From contig NC_060962.1 in NCBI RefSeq assembly GCF_910589235.1, positions 5,800,232 to 5,864,231 on the forward strand: 64,000 nt of DNA, given 5' to 3'. Position 1 is the stretch's first letter, and each line of letters starts with the position of its first letter. This DNA comes from Vespa crabro. Lineage: Eukaryota; Arthropoda; Insecta; Hymenoptera; Vespidae. A program made the translations under genes and the position numbers. Under the pieces are notes generated by a model. The model made no database searches, had not been told where the DNA came from, and saw only the letters and a program-made list of their open reading frames with translations. Of this stretch, positions 13,689-26,076 are shown one piece after another.

Positions 13689-15085
13689 AAAAATAAAAAC
13701 AGACATTTTGAAAAATACAAAAATTTGCTGAAACTTTCCCTAATATCCGGAGATGAAATTTTCCATTACTGAATGGAAATTACAATATGCATCTTATCCG
13801 TTTCTACCTGCTTAAAATTAAATACACAATCACACCAGAAAGAGGTATGCTACCTGCCTGCCTATAATCTATATTTAAAAAATAACAAAGACATTCGTTC
13901 CAACACACACACTCCACGATTCTCTCACATACCGCCAGGGTGCAAAAGCCTAAACTAGAGAGCATGCCCCGGGGCACCTCCGACACCCTAGCTCAAACGC
14001 GTATAATTTTTTTAATTGATAAGGGATACGTACCAATAGCTGTAATCGACTATCAAGGCTAATGATTATTGCGTAAATGACTAAAACAAAAAATACTAGT
14101 ACATATTAGTATATATACATACTAATAATATACGAGTATTACCATATAATAATATCTGATAACTCAACTATGAAAAACGATATAAATAATAATGTATTAC
14201 TATAATGGTATATCTATTTGTGTTTAAAATTTATCGCGGAACGATGTATAATGCACCATCTAACACGCGCACACAGGTGCAAGATACAAAGTGCACAATC
14301 ATTAATGCAATGATAGCCGCCAATAAGGGAGAACTTAAGACTAAACCCATATTAATTGTTTCTCACCCATACGAGTAACACCTGGGCACACGAATGGATG
14401 AGAACGCAGAAAAAAATTGGGGAGGGAGATAAACGGGAATTAGTTCGTTAGAAGCTGAAAATCCTGATCTAAAAATTGATTAACTTATTCTAGGGCCTAC
14501 GGACTTATGAATCTACGAGTCTCTTTATTTTTTTCAATTATCAATGACTCTACTCGACTTAATACTTTCAAAAGCAATGACTCTATTGAGACTTTTTTTT
14601 TATCAACAAAATTAATTGAATATTTAATTAAATTTTCATGCAATCAATAATCAAAATACCTCGGATGACTCCTATTAACAAGCGGCTATTCTAATTAAAA
14701 TATAAAATCATAATCCGCCACTTGTTTTTCAGAATCTATCCGTCGCGCTTGTCTTCTTGCTCATTTTTTTTATTACATCAATATCGATAGATCGAAATAA
14801 ATCGCAATTAAATATCTAAGTACGAAGCAATGCATATACGAAGCATCACATGTTTCTTTGTCGAAATCGGATAAATGAATGTCCGATTTCACCACTAATA
14901 ACGCGATCAAAGGTGAATAAAAAAAGAAGTGCTTATACCATTAATTAAAACTCGAACCGATGAAACAAGAAGACCCTATCTTGTGCTAATAAAAATAAGC
15001 ATGCACAATAGATATGAACAATGAAAATACATAAACAATTAAAAATGTACCACTCGCGAGTAAATCCAAAAGAGAAATTACTTAC

Positions 15086-15171
15086 GGTCATGCTCGTCAA
15101 TAATTTATTTAAAACATTACAACCAGTAACTCGTGCCGATTTGGAATTTTCATCCTCGGCATGATTGAGCA
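15086..15171 (-). CDS. Exon-like block of unrecognised gene
   Basis: Acceptor at 15173-15172 and a perfect GTAAGT donor at 15085 bound 28 codons containing LNHAEDENSKSARVTGCN. Entry phase fits the donor at 17463 and exit phase 0 fits the hydrophobic exon at 12370-12408. Just upstream on the same strand, about 15256 down to 15200, an 18-codon ATG ORF (MLTYIADECFGAIAELLK) ends at a TAG inside a GTGAGT donor-like site. Whether these belong together is unknown. Confidence 0.35.
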
Positions 15172-17462
15172 CTGGAGGGATTTAAAATTTATTCACTCAC
15201 TACTTAAGAAGTTCTGCGATGGCTCCAAAACACTCGTCCGCGATGTAAGTCAACATTGAAGAAGGATAATCCATAGGAAATTGAAAATTATGTGGTTTGA
15301 TATCGAAGTAGGTTGAAAATGAGATCAATGTCGTTGTAGACTAATAAAACACAATCATCATAATGGTGATCTGTTAAAAGACAATAAACATATTTGTATT
15401 AAATTTATCTTAATAAAAAATATTAACTATAATATCTACGAATTTACTTACCAATATTCTTCTATGAAAGAAAAGTATTATATTCCTCGATAATCTTCAA
15501 TGATACACTGATTCTAATACGCGAACAGTCTGTGTGACTGTTTAAAAAGTAAAATAATACTTTATACGAACAAATCCTAAATCTACGACCGATTGCATTG
15601 CTCGCAATCAGTTTAAGTATATACTTTTCTAAAATCGAAGTCGCGTAACGCGGATGTATTTAAATCAGCGAACGAACGATGCTTCTAATTCGCGATTTTG
15701 ATTTTATTTAAACGATACAACGGCTCCATCAATTGCCACGCCCACGATTGCGATAACGATCTAAAAAAAAAAAAAAAAGTAAGAAAATCAAAGTTATTAG
15801 TATAATTTTTATAATGAAAAAATCTTTTCAATTATTAAGAAAATGTTTGAAAAAGTAATTTACTTACTGCAGTCTTTGTTGATTCATTGCACGATGAGCA
15901 TCCTGCCCCAAGAAGATGATGAATGATTCTTCTTTAATTCGAACTGAAAAAGAGGAAAAGTAAAATTATTAGTATCATTGTTATAAAAAAAAAAATGAAA
16001 GAAAAAAAAATCTTTAAAATTATTAAAGAAACATTAAAAAAAGAAATTTACTTACCCAAAGCCTTTGTTTTCCTTTTTGCGCGTTGAACATCCTGTCACA
16101 GTATCATGAAGAATGTATACTAAAACTGACTCTAATTCACGAATTTATATTAAATCTAATTTCTTTTAAGCGGCTTATTTAAATATAAAAAAAAAAATAA
16201 ATAGTAACAAAGCTGAAATATACAAGAGATTATAAAATAAAAAAGAATAAAATATTTCCTGTAAATCATCTTTGAAGATAATACATTAGAGAATATATTA
16301 TCTGAAAGTATTAATCATAATGAATATTTTATTACTTTAATTTTTTATTTAATTATGAAACGATCAATTATTAAACGATCAACAGCTAAGTATTTTTGAA
16401 ATGTACCAAATTATGCTCGACAATATTTTCTTTAAATTTAAAAATACAAACTCAAGCAATATTAATTGCTCATTTCTCACCATAAGAAGTTAAGCTGCAT
16501 ACGGGGAATTGTTTTAATAAAAAATTTAATACATTTTCTAAGATAAAATAACGACATAATGATTACTAAACTAAAAAATATATATGTAAATTCCTATATC
16601 ATCCTACGTAGTAATAAACTTTCTATAATATTAAATTAATCGTGATAAAGTTAGAATAAAAATGCTCGATAATGAAATACATAATTAAAACAAAATCAAA
16701 TTGACGTATTTCATAGGTCTTTACTCGTCGAAGTACTGTATATAAATGAAGATCTCTTTTCTATCCTTGAGAGAGTCGAACGACCTAATGTTTTTGTTTT
16801 ATTCTCGGTCGGAGAATTTCCTAGAAATATACAACCTACTGTGTATCACCTTGCCAAATATTATCTATCTCTCTTTATTAAGCCTCGCACTACTACTACT
16901 ATTAAAAAAAGACAAACTTACTCGTACTCGCGTCCAAAGAAAAGGTCGTGTATAAATCTATCGTATTTGATGCCGTATTATTCTCGCTCATTGAATTCTC
17001 GGAAATCTGAAAAGAATACGATCATATTAAATAGGATCAGTTTAAAAGTATGTGTTTGTGTGTTTGTATGCCTGATGTATGCACGGAGTGACCATAGATG
17101 TGTATATATGTATGTGTACATATATATACATATATATATATATATGATGAGTATATATGAAAATTGAATATAATGCAAAGTATCAATCGATCGCAATTAT
17201 AAACACAAAGTTATTGATAAGAACGTAGATTAAAAGCAAGAGAAGTATAAATGTTATGAAAATAAAGTTAGAAAATAGAAAAAAAATTACGACGCAATTG
17301 TTCTCTAGGGTGATCTACGAGAAGGCCAATTTTGATTTTCACAAATATCTTTCGAACGCGACAACGTGATGACTTACGAACACGGCCTCTTAAAAATCGT
17401 GCTTTCAACTATCAATTGATATATTAAATAAGGTGTAAGTTAGAAAAAAATATGCTAATTAC

Positions 17463-17563
17463 CTGTAACGATGAGGAGCGACGAAATACCGTGTAGATTT
17501 GTAACCGTATCCAAAATGGCGAGGAGACCACCAGCAATTGGACCCCGTAGTTCAAGTACATCG
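17463..17563 (-). CDS. Membrane-protein exon, unrecognised gene
   Basis: A 101-base exon bounded by AG (17565-17564) and GT (17462-17461). It encodes 33 codons including RGPIAGGLLAILDTVTN, then a hydrophobic stretch GISSLLIVT; entry phase 2, exit phase 1. Composition is clearly coding compared with the flanking AT-rich DNA. The exit phase fits several downstream terminal exons, above all 13025-13149. No upstream exon was found between here and the second P450, so the 5' part may lie further right, with the P450 inside an intron, or may be lost. The gene family is not recognised; a small multi-pass membrane protein is a guess from hydrophobicity. Confidence 0.5.
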
Positions 17564-20500
17564 CTAATCAAATCAAATATTAATTATCTCAATTAAAAAT
17601 AATTAAAAATATAATAAAAATATGTAAGTAATATAATATGAATGACAAATCTAATTAATTTGAATTTTAAATATAGACAATAATTTTCTAATGAAACGAT
17701 TATATTTTCTAGAAATATGGAAATATTTAACAGATACACATTTGAATCGCGTATGGGTAGATGATCTCTACGTTTTATTTATTACGTGCAAAATAATGAG
17801 CGATTGTTAAAACGAAATAATTCGATATAAGTGTTATAACGTATAATATACATACACACACATATAAATTAGTACATATATAATATATATATATTGTAAG
17901 CATTGAGAAAAAAATAATCTTAGTAGTTTTATTTATACATATTTTAATTATTACGTCAGTTACAATCGAAATAATGTATCATGAAGCGATAATAATTGTA
18001 TATAATCGAGAATGTTCGACTATCGAAAAAAAAGGAACGAAAAAGAAACGATACATATGTAAGTAAGTATATAAAGAACTAATACATTGAAATATATATA
18101 AAGGACGAGAATTAAATAGAGGGGGGCGGGGAGACACGAAACTATGACATATATTTTCGAACAATACTAACCTATATATAAACTTCGAGCATTAAATTGA
18201 CATACTAACCTATATTATTTCTTAAGAAATATCTGACGCGAAATCGCACGATGAAAAAAAAAAAAAAAAGGAAAGAAAAAAATCTCTCTCAGATATTTTT
18301 GCACGAAAACAATGGAAAATATTTTTCAAATGCAAAATTTTTCAAATATTTTATAATAAGCAATTTGAAATTGAAAAAAAAAAAAGTAATATAAAGTTAG
18401 AGAAGAGAGATTTATTAAATAATCAAAATTATATATAAAGTGATAGAGAATAATTTCATATTATATTATATATTATATTAGAAATTTGTTGAAGTGTATT
18501 AATCAGTCTGTATTCTTAAAAAAATTTCATAATTTTATTTGCATATTAATTTATAAGAATATAATTATGTTGCATGATGCTCATGAGTATTACGAATGTT
18601 GTTTTTCAATTTTGTTTTCTTCTTTTCTTTTCGAAAATATATTATTAAAAAAAAAAACAACAACATGACACAAGCACTAACTCTTGATTTTTTCTTTAAA
18701 TTCACTTCGTTACTTATAAATATGTTTCTTGCTTTCGACAAAAGGAAATATTATCTTATCGTTATATTCGATATATTCGAGTCTCTATGCTATTTGACAG
18801 CCAAGGATAAGTAATAATTTTCCTACCGAGGATATTACTAAAGTTAAGTATCGAGTTCATTGTCTTTTATCGTAACCCATATGGTATTTCACATTTCCGG
18901 GTTATTTCCTACGAATATTAGATAATATAATGATCATCGATCGATTTATACATATGTAGGTACGCTTGGTCATTACATCCCAGAGTAAAATATATGATTT
19001 TTGAAAAGTACTTTCGTATGTCTTCCTATTTTCGCAGACAAGTATTAATTTAATATAAACGATTTAAACATTCTCAATGATTCAAATATTGTTCTATAGG
19101 ATTGATAATAATTAGATCTTAATTATTAAAATACAAATCACTTATGATCATTAAAATTCTGGTAAGAATCCGAATAAATCGACAGTAATAAACGTAAGAA
19201 ACAATGAGAGAGACTAAAGAGATAAGAATTAAAAGAATAAAGAGAAAAGATAAAACTAAGAAATAATCATTATTGAGAAAGTGTGATTCCGGTGATTATT
19301 AAAATATCCCTATTGTTACGTTTGAATGGATCAATCTGTTCTTTTGGAATTGTTCAGTTACAATGACCTTGTATCTTTTAATGTCATAATGTAATTTTTT
19401 TTTTAATCTACATTAAGAGGTACTAGATATACAGATGTACGAGTATTAGATACATAAGTTGTAGATATATTCTTATTAATAATATTTCGAATGGATTATA
19501 AATATTATCAAATCTGAAGATTCGTCGATCATATAGTAATTAATTTTATTATAAATAATTATGAAATCGTTGAAACATTTATATTTTATTCTTTATTTGT
19601 AACGTTCAATTGTCACCAATTGGTTTTATGATAAATAACACTGTTTTATTTACGTCTGAAAAAATTTTGCTTACATATCGGTGAGTTATCGCAAAAAAAA
19701 AACATTGTTACGTACTATTATTATGCCTTATATAATTTATGACTTACGATAAATCGTCACTACGTCATTAGAACCTAATATAGATCTAATAATAGTTATT
19801 GATATTATTAGTAATGAAATATTTTTCCTTATTTTTCAACAAATATGAAAGACCACAAAATATTTTTTAAGTTCTATTTTTAATAATAGTCCGTTTATAC
19901 TTTTATTGCAAGCAATTATCGTTTCAAATTATACGATAATTTTAATTCACATATATATATCTATAAAATTTGATAATAGTAATAGTAAAATTGGAATTTG
20001 ATGCATTTTGATATAACTTTTTATTTTTTTTTTTTTTTTATATACGTATAAAAGAAAGAACAAATAAACAACAAAATAATATACTTTTACAACCCTTTTT
20101 CATACTTTGAGCATTTTTTATGTTGTATGCTTCAAAATTCCTCAACAGTTTCTCACGATAATATCTAAAATAATACGAATTACTTTTTTCGATAAACGCC
20201 AAGAATTATTTTTTAGGGATTTAATTGTTATCTTATACTTATTCTCTTTATTTGTCACACAATTATAACATTTTATTTAAAATTTATTTGTGTAGATACA
20301 TTTTTTACATTTTAGAATATATTCATCGATAGTTATGCTTGAAAGACTTTAGTTACGCCTGAAATACTTTAAAAAAACTAAGTTTAACTTTTTTTAGTTA
20401 TGTCTTTTTTTTTTTTTTTTTTTTATATTTTTCACCGTTCAACCGGAAAAAATACCTTTGATAATAAATAATAAATAAGCAGATATGTTAAAGTTGATAT

Positions 20501-21380
20501 ATATTTTTGCATATTTAATAGAATTTGTATTTTAACATTTAAAGAAAAAAAAAAATTGAAACAATTTATCTCTTTTTTGTTCTCTCTCTTTCTCTCTATC
20601 TCTCTCTCTATCTCTCTCTCTATCTCTGTCTATCTCTCCTTCCCTCCCATTCTCTCGGTCTATTTAACAATAGAACACAAAAAAATGTAAAATCATTCGG
20701 AACTCAGTGATCCAACGGTTTTCAAACAGAGAAGGAAATTTATGTAATTAAATTCCTCCTGTGTATAGCAAGCAACAGTGTGATCTGTGGTAAATAATAT
20801 TTCAAATAATAAGATAATCCAGTTTCATTTTCATCGCCTTTTCGTGATTCAATATTTACTATTAACAATCAGTTTGCTCTTTTCTTATTTTATATGGACA
20901 ATTTTAAACATTTATTGGACTAACGTAACATTAACAACGATTCGTATTTGAAATTATTTAATATTACAAATCGATCGCAATATATTTGATATTAGTTATG
21001 ATATTAATTGTGAATTATAAAAATAATATTGTAAATTATTTCATAAAAAAATTATGAAATATTAACTAATGAAATGAAATAATGAAATATACTGATTGAG
21101 TTTCAAGTTGTATGTTAAATAAATGAAATGCTAAAGATAATTATATACAGAGCTATAATACATTATTTATATAATTTTTATATAGATAATTTAATAACGT
21201 GAATATAAGGGTTATAATAAATGTTTTTAGAATAAGAAAAATTGAGATTGATATTTACATGATTATCGCGATATATTTTTATCTCTTGTTATTTATAATA
21301 CATTCGGATAGAAATATTATACTCCATTAATATTCAGTTTTATACCTTAAACGAAATAAATCCTCTTAATATAATTTGTC
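17564..21380. other. Intergenic or intronic, no exon seen
   Basis: AT-rich stretch before the second P450, with A/T runs and a CT-rich block at about 20580-20655. It may be an intron of the minus-strand gene whose exon lies at 17463-17563, but no upstream exon was recognised in it. Confidence 0.5.
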
Positions 21381-21382
21381 AT

Positions 21383-21391
21383 ATATAAAGA
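21383..21391 (+). promoter_or_regulatory. Putative TATA box of second P450
   Basis: An ATATAAAG-type motif lies about 50 bases before the start ATG at 21440, a plausible core promoter for a short 5' leader. In such AT-rich DNA the motif alone is weak. Confidence 0.3.
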
Positions 21392-21439
21392 TATTGAACA
21401 ATAACATCGAAGTAATCGTCACGTATCGACGACAGCAAC

Positions 21440-22838
21440 ATGGAAGGAATATTTGAAATACTCTGCGGTCTCACTGTAATTATTCTTCTTCTGTATTATT
21501 ATCTGACCATGACGTTCGATTACTGGAAGGTTCGCGACGTAAAAGGCCCTCAACCAATTCCTTTGTTCGGCAATATGAAGGACATAATATTTCATAAAAT
21601 AAATATGACAGAATATCTCATAAATATTTATAATTTCTACAAGGACGAACGATACATCGGTATCTTCTTTAGAAGTAGACCGATACTCATCCTAAGAGAT
21701 CCGCAATTGATAAAAAACATCTTAATTAGGGACTTTTCCAGTTTCCCTCAACGAGCCGTGGACGTTACCGAAAAAGTAAAAAAATTTCCTTATTTTATAA
21801 TTATCCTGATAATTGTAGATTAAGTCAAAAAATTTTAAAGAAAAAACAATTGATTTAATAATATAATATTCATTATTACATTTTATTTTATTATTGCAGG
21901 TAGAGCCATTGACGCAAAATCTCATATATCTTGATGCACATAGATGGAGACCATTAAGGAATAAATTGACACCTGCGTTTTCTATCAATAAAATGAAGGG
22001 AATGTTTCCATTGATAATGACCTCCTCACTTCATTTTGAGGAATATATTAATAAGATACCTGACAACGATATCATGGATATTTATAAATTATTCAATAAA
22101 TTCACTATAAACATAATCGGTAATTGTGTATTTGGAATTGAAATAGACGTGATTAAAGATGAAGAAAATGATTTTAGTAAAATTATTAAAGAAATATTCA
22201 AGGATAATTTAATGACACTAGTGAAATATCGTCTGCAATTGAATTTTCCGAAATTGTACAACGAACTCGGCTTTCTATTCCGAAATTCTCGTCAAATTTC
22301 CTTTTTTTTAAATATCGTTAATAAAACAATGAAATACAGAATAGAAAATAACATCGTTAGGAACGATTTCATAAATGTACTGATGGAATTGAAAAAAAAT
22401 CCGGAAAAGCTTAGTGATGATATCGGTAAGATTTATAAATTAATTTTCTAAATTAATCTATTACCATCGAAACCATTAGAAACATTAGGACATATTATTT
22501 AATTTTATATGTATTTATATGTATATATTTTAGAACTAACGGATACATTTTATGCCGCTCAAGCGTACGTATTTTTTGCGGCTGGTTCAGAAACATCTTC
22601 TTTGACTATGACCTTTATTCTTTACGAATTAGCTCAAAATCAGAACATACAGGACAAAGTTCGTAAAGAGATCAATGATGAATATGAAAGAAATGATGGT
22701 ACCTTAAAGTTTGAATCTATAAAAACGCTGAAATATTTACAGGCGGTATTCAAAGGTGCATATGGCAAATAATAAATCGTCCATTGTCTATAAAGAAAAG
22801 TTAAATTATAAATTATCATTAATCATTAAATTAATTAT

Positions 22839-22877
<39 letters not shown>

Positions 22878-23476
22878 TCATGCAAAAATAATCGAGTTAT
22901 TTCTTTTAAATTCAAATAAGGAAAACAATTATCTTTAATAAACATATTCATTTCGGTATCTTTATACTATTTTAGAAACATTAAGGAAACATCCACCGGT
23001 AATATTTTTATCTAGAGAATGTGTAGTACCATCTTACAAATTGGAGGGCACTAAAATTACTATAGGCAAGCATCAAAGAATTTTTATACCGGTAATCGCA
23101 TTACATAAGGATCCAAACATTTATCCGAATCCAAATGTTTTTGATCCTACACGATTTATTACCGAAAATAATTTAATTAACGATGGAACGTATCTACCTT
23201 TTGGTAGAGGACCTCGTAATTGTATTGGTAAGAATATTAAAATTATCGTAAAAATAAAAACATTCATATTAGACGAATAATAATAATAATTTCTGTTATT
23301 GCGTAGGAGAAAAATTCGCAGAGTATCAAGTGATAATTGGATTAGCAATATTTTTACGGAATCATAAAGTCGACATTTGTGAGAAAACAAAAATTCCATA
23401 TACGATCGGTAGATCGGATTTCTTGTTACAACCAAAAGAAGAAATATATTTAAAAATCAAAGTTATTGAAAAATAA
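21440..23476 (+). CDS. CYP6AS-like: Cytochrome P450, CYP6AS-like (copy 2)
   Basis: Tandem paralogue of the P450 at 9352, with the same predicted ER mono-oxygenase role. Exons 21440-21775, 21900-22425, 22534-22755, 22976-23227 and 23307-23476 total 1506 bases, 501 residues. The first four exons have exactly the lengths of copy 1 (336, 526, 222, 252) and intron phases are the same. Motifs: N-terminal anchor, KGPQPIPLFGN hinge, WRPLRNKL, canonical I-helix AAGSETSS, ETLRKHPP, FDPTRF and haem loop PFGRGPRNCIG. The donor of exon 3 is GTGCAT, a weak but usable site. The gene looks intact and, unlike copy 1, keeps the I-helix Thr. A long (TA)n tract follows at 23561-23617, then the IQCH-like pseudogene. 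Confidence 0.94.
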
Positions 23477-23556
23477 TGTAATTAACTCGTTATAAAATAC
23501 ATTCAAAAATTAATCCCATTATTGGCCGTATATTTTTATCAATTATAAACTAAATC

Positions 23557-23560
<4 letters not shown>

Positions 23561-23617
<57 letters not shown>
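23561..23617. repeat. (TA)n microsatellite
   Basis: About 28 TA units between the end of the second P450 and the IQCH-like pseudogene. Confidence 0.95.
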
Positions 23618-23618
<1 letters not shown>

Positions 23619-23756
23619 TCTTCATGATTCCATGACAACTCGTTTACGTTCTTGGAAAAGATTTTCCACTGACAAATCATTCCACATAAATGGATTAAGG
23701 AAATATATCTTAATAAATATCGATTTTTCTATTTATTATCCAACAATAATTAGTCA

Positions 23757-25340
23757 TTAACGTACCATAATCAGAAATAATATTACGAGTAACCTTGTCA
23801 AACGTCATTGAAAAAGTATAATAATAATAATAGGCGTACCATTTTATATGAATATTAAAAACGAAATATAATGGAATTAATTAACATTCAATAGCTTCGT
23901 TATGTAAAATTTATTCAATAATTGCTCGTCGAACCTGCTTAAGCGGATCTAAACGATTTGTTTTTTCACTAGGTAAAAAGTTAGAGATCGTATGGAAATA
24001 AGATTTTAATGGATCGATACGAAAACAAAAAAACATGATGTATAATGACAACGCAAACGATGATGAATTCGATATGATAAAATGTTTTATGTTAATCATA
24101 TAAAAACTTTTCATCTATAATTACAAGTAACAAAAATATTTTTTTTTTTCTTTTCTATTATCCGCTAGCTACGAAGCATTAGAATACAAATGTTTCATCG
24201 GATTGAAAAAAAGAAAAAAAAAAGGAAAAAGAAAAAAAGAAAGAGAAAAGAAAAGGAAAAAGAAAAATAGAAAGAGAAAAAAAAAGTAACAAATAATCTT
24301 CAAGGACATATTATATATTTTTTTCTTTATAATTGCTTTTATAATTGCTTTTATAATTGCTTTTATAATTGCTTTTTTTATTTCCATTGTAAATAAACAT
24401 TCTTTTAACGTCATCGTGAATTAGCAATATATCTTATATCGTGTGCGAGATAATATAATTTGAAAAACTAAAAACTAGATATATAATACGACTACAATGA
24501 TCTTAATGAGATGCACTTATGAGAAGGAACTTAAGTATTCATAAGAACATATTTCTATATTCACAATTCTATAAATAGATTCGTTTTAAATATAAAAATA
24601 AAAATACACCGTTTCGTTTTTTATAATAGCATTCGCGATCTCTTACTTTGAGGATAAAATTTGCTAATGTTATCGAGAATAACCACACTTTGTATTTATC
24701 GTAGAATTATCTAATCATCTTACGAAATTCATTTAAAAAAAAAAGATCGTATGTTCTTCATTTCTAAAGGTTAATGCAAAAACAGAATATATAAGACTTC
24801 ATTAATTTAAATGGATATTATAAAGATCTTTCTCGCTTGAACATGGATATAAATTGTTTGAATTAATTCAAAAAGGAAGGATTGATAGACGACAACGTAG
24901 AAATTTTTCTTCTTTTTTTATTTTTTATCAGCAAATAAATTAAATGTTAATATTGAATACATAATGCAACGATAAGAAATGAAAGTTGTAATGATCGTAA
25001 ATGGAAATAACAAATCATTTAAGAAAGAAATCTTTCGACAAAGTTAAGCAAATCTATTATGTTCAATCTTTTGAAATCTATCTCCATCTTATCAAAATTA
25101 TTTGCACAGTTTGGTAATGCAAATTTCATCAAAATCAACTCAACAAGTATGTCAGTATATATTATTGCAAATATTCTTACCTATGTCCTTCTTCTTATTT
25201 GCAAATATTAAATTTAGATGTTAATCCGAAATAGCCATATGAGCTAACAAATATTTTTTACATTTATAATTCAAATTAATTTTTTTCGATGCCTTCTCAA
25301 AAAGTTTTATTAAAATCCATCGATTCGTATATCTTCATCC
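23757..25340 (-). pseudogene. Decayed partial copy of IQCH-like gene
   Basis: Three separate stretches align by eye, in the same order and orientation, with the IQCH-like gene of this window. 23770-23950 matches 1905-2097 (exons near 1900 and 1984-2096). 24700-24900 matches 2915-3110 (exons 2782-2948 and 3018-3153 with their intron). 24990-25335 matches 3210-3565 (3' half of exon 3242-3809). Shared words include CTTTCGACAAAGTT and CTGCAAATATTCTTAC-like blocks. Indels and stops destroy every frame. The middle has gained A-rich low-complexity DNA and a 12-bp tandem repeat (24330-24375). It begins only about 280 bases after the second P450, so it marks an old segmental duplication joined to the P450 tandem. 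Confidence 0.85.
24328..24376. repeat. 12-bp tandem repeat
   Basis: Four to five copies of a 12-bp unit of the form ATAATTGCTTTT inside the IQCH-like pseudogene. Confidence 0.85.
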
Positions 25341-25344
25341 TTTT

Positions 25345-26070
25345 GTTCGTAGAAGAACATATCATCATAAATTTTGATAAAAATAAAATTTTTTGTATCT
25401 GTCTGAAGTTCTGCAGAATATTTTGAACATTATGATATTTTCTAAATTTATGTATTTATTTTTATATTAATTATAACTAAACAAATTAATCAAATAAAAT
25501 AAAGCAAAATTTTACACACAATTTTTATATATATTATTTTTATTTATTATGGGAAACGGCTGTCTTCAAATATCAGATTGATCATATAAAATTATTCAAA
25601 ATGTCGTCCAATTGATTAATCATTAATTATTAATTAATAGATTAAAATAAATCAAAATTAACGAATTGATTCCATCGAAACTTTATACTCAGCTTTTTTG
25701 AAATATAAAAATATTTTGCATTAAATTTCAAGCAAAATTAAATTGATGAATTATTTTCAAACCTATATTTATTTTAGTATTAATATTTTAATGATAAAAT
25801 AATTTTATATATGATATATATAGATAATGTAGGTGTATGATATGATAATATCAATCTCAAAAAAAAAAACAAAAAGCTAACCCGAGATTTTTAGACGAAC
25901 TTAAGTTTTTTCTTTCTTTCTTTTTTTTTTTTCTTCTTAATAAATAAATATTTTCTCTTAAATTAGCTTCGATCACGTATATTATTATACTTATATATAT
26001 GTTCTACGATACAATGTCACTATTACACATACATGTAACTATTGCAATAAAGTGAATCAGTAATTATTTC
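25345..26070. other. Spacer, no gene seen
   Basis: AT-rich spacer between the pseudogene and the 3' end of the ionotropic receptor gene. It holds A/T and CT-rich runs only. Confidence 0.6.
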
Positions 26071-26076
26071 GGTAAA

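Larger units (their letters stand above)
12887..16131 (-). other. Cluster of candidate alternative 3' exons
   Basis: Several short islands have an acceptor in the phase needed by the donor at 17463 (two bases completing a Gxx codon) and then an early stop: 12887-12939 (16 codons), 13950-13987 (encodes CRRCPGACSLV), 15864-15943 (25 codons) and 16052-16131 (25 codons). A symmetric 15-bp microexon could lie at 14367-14381. The 15864 exon contains FLGQDAHRAMNQQRLQ, which resembles QWLGHEAKKRLYVEEA of exon 13025-13149, so some may be decayed exon duplicates. The two 25-codon islands end in GTAAGT-type donors that overlap their stop codons, so they could also be internal or untranslated exons. Transcript evidence is lacking. 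Confidence 0.35.
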
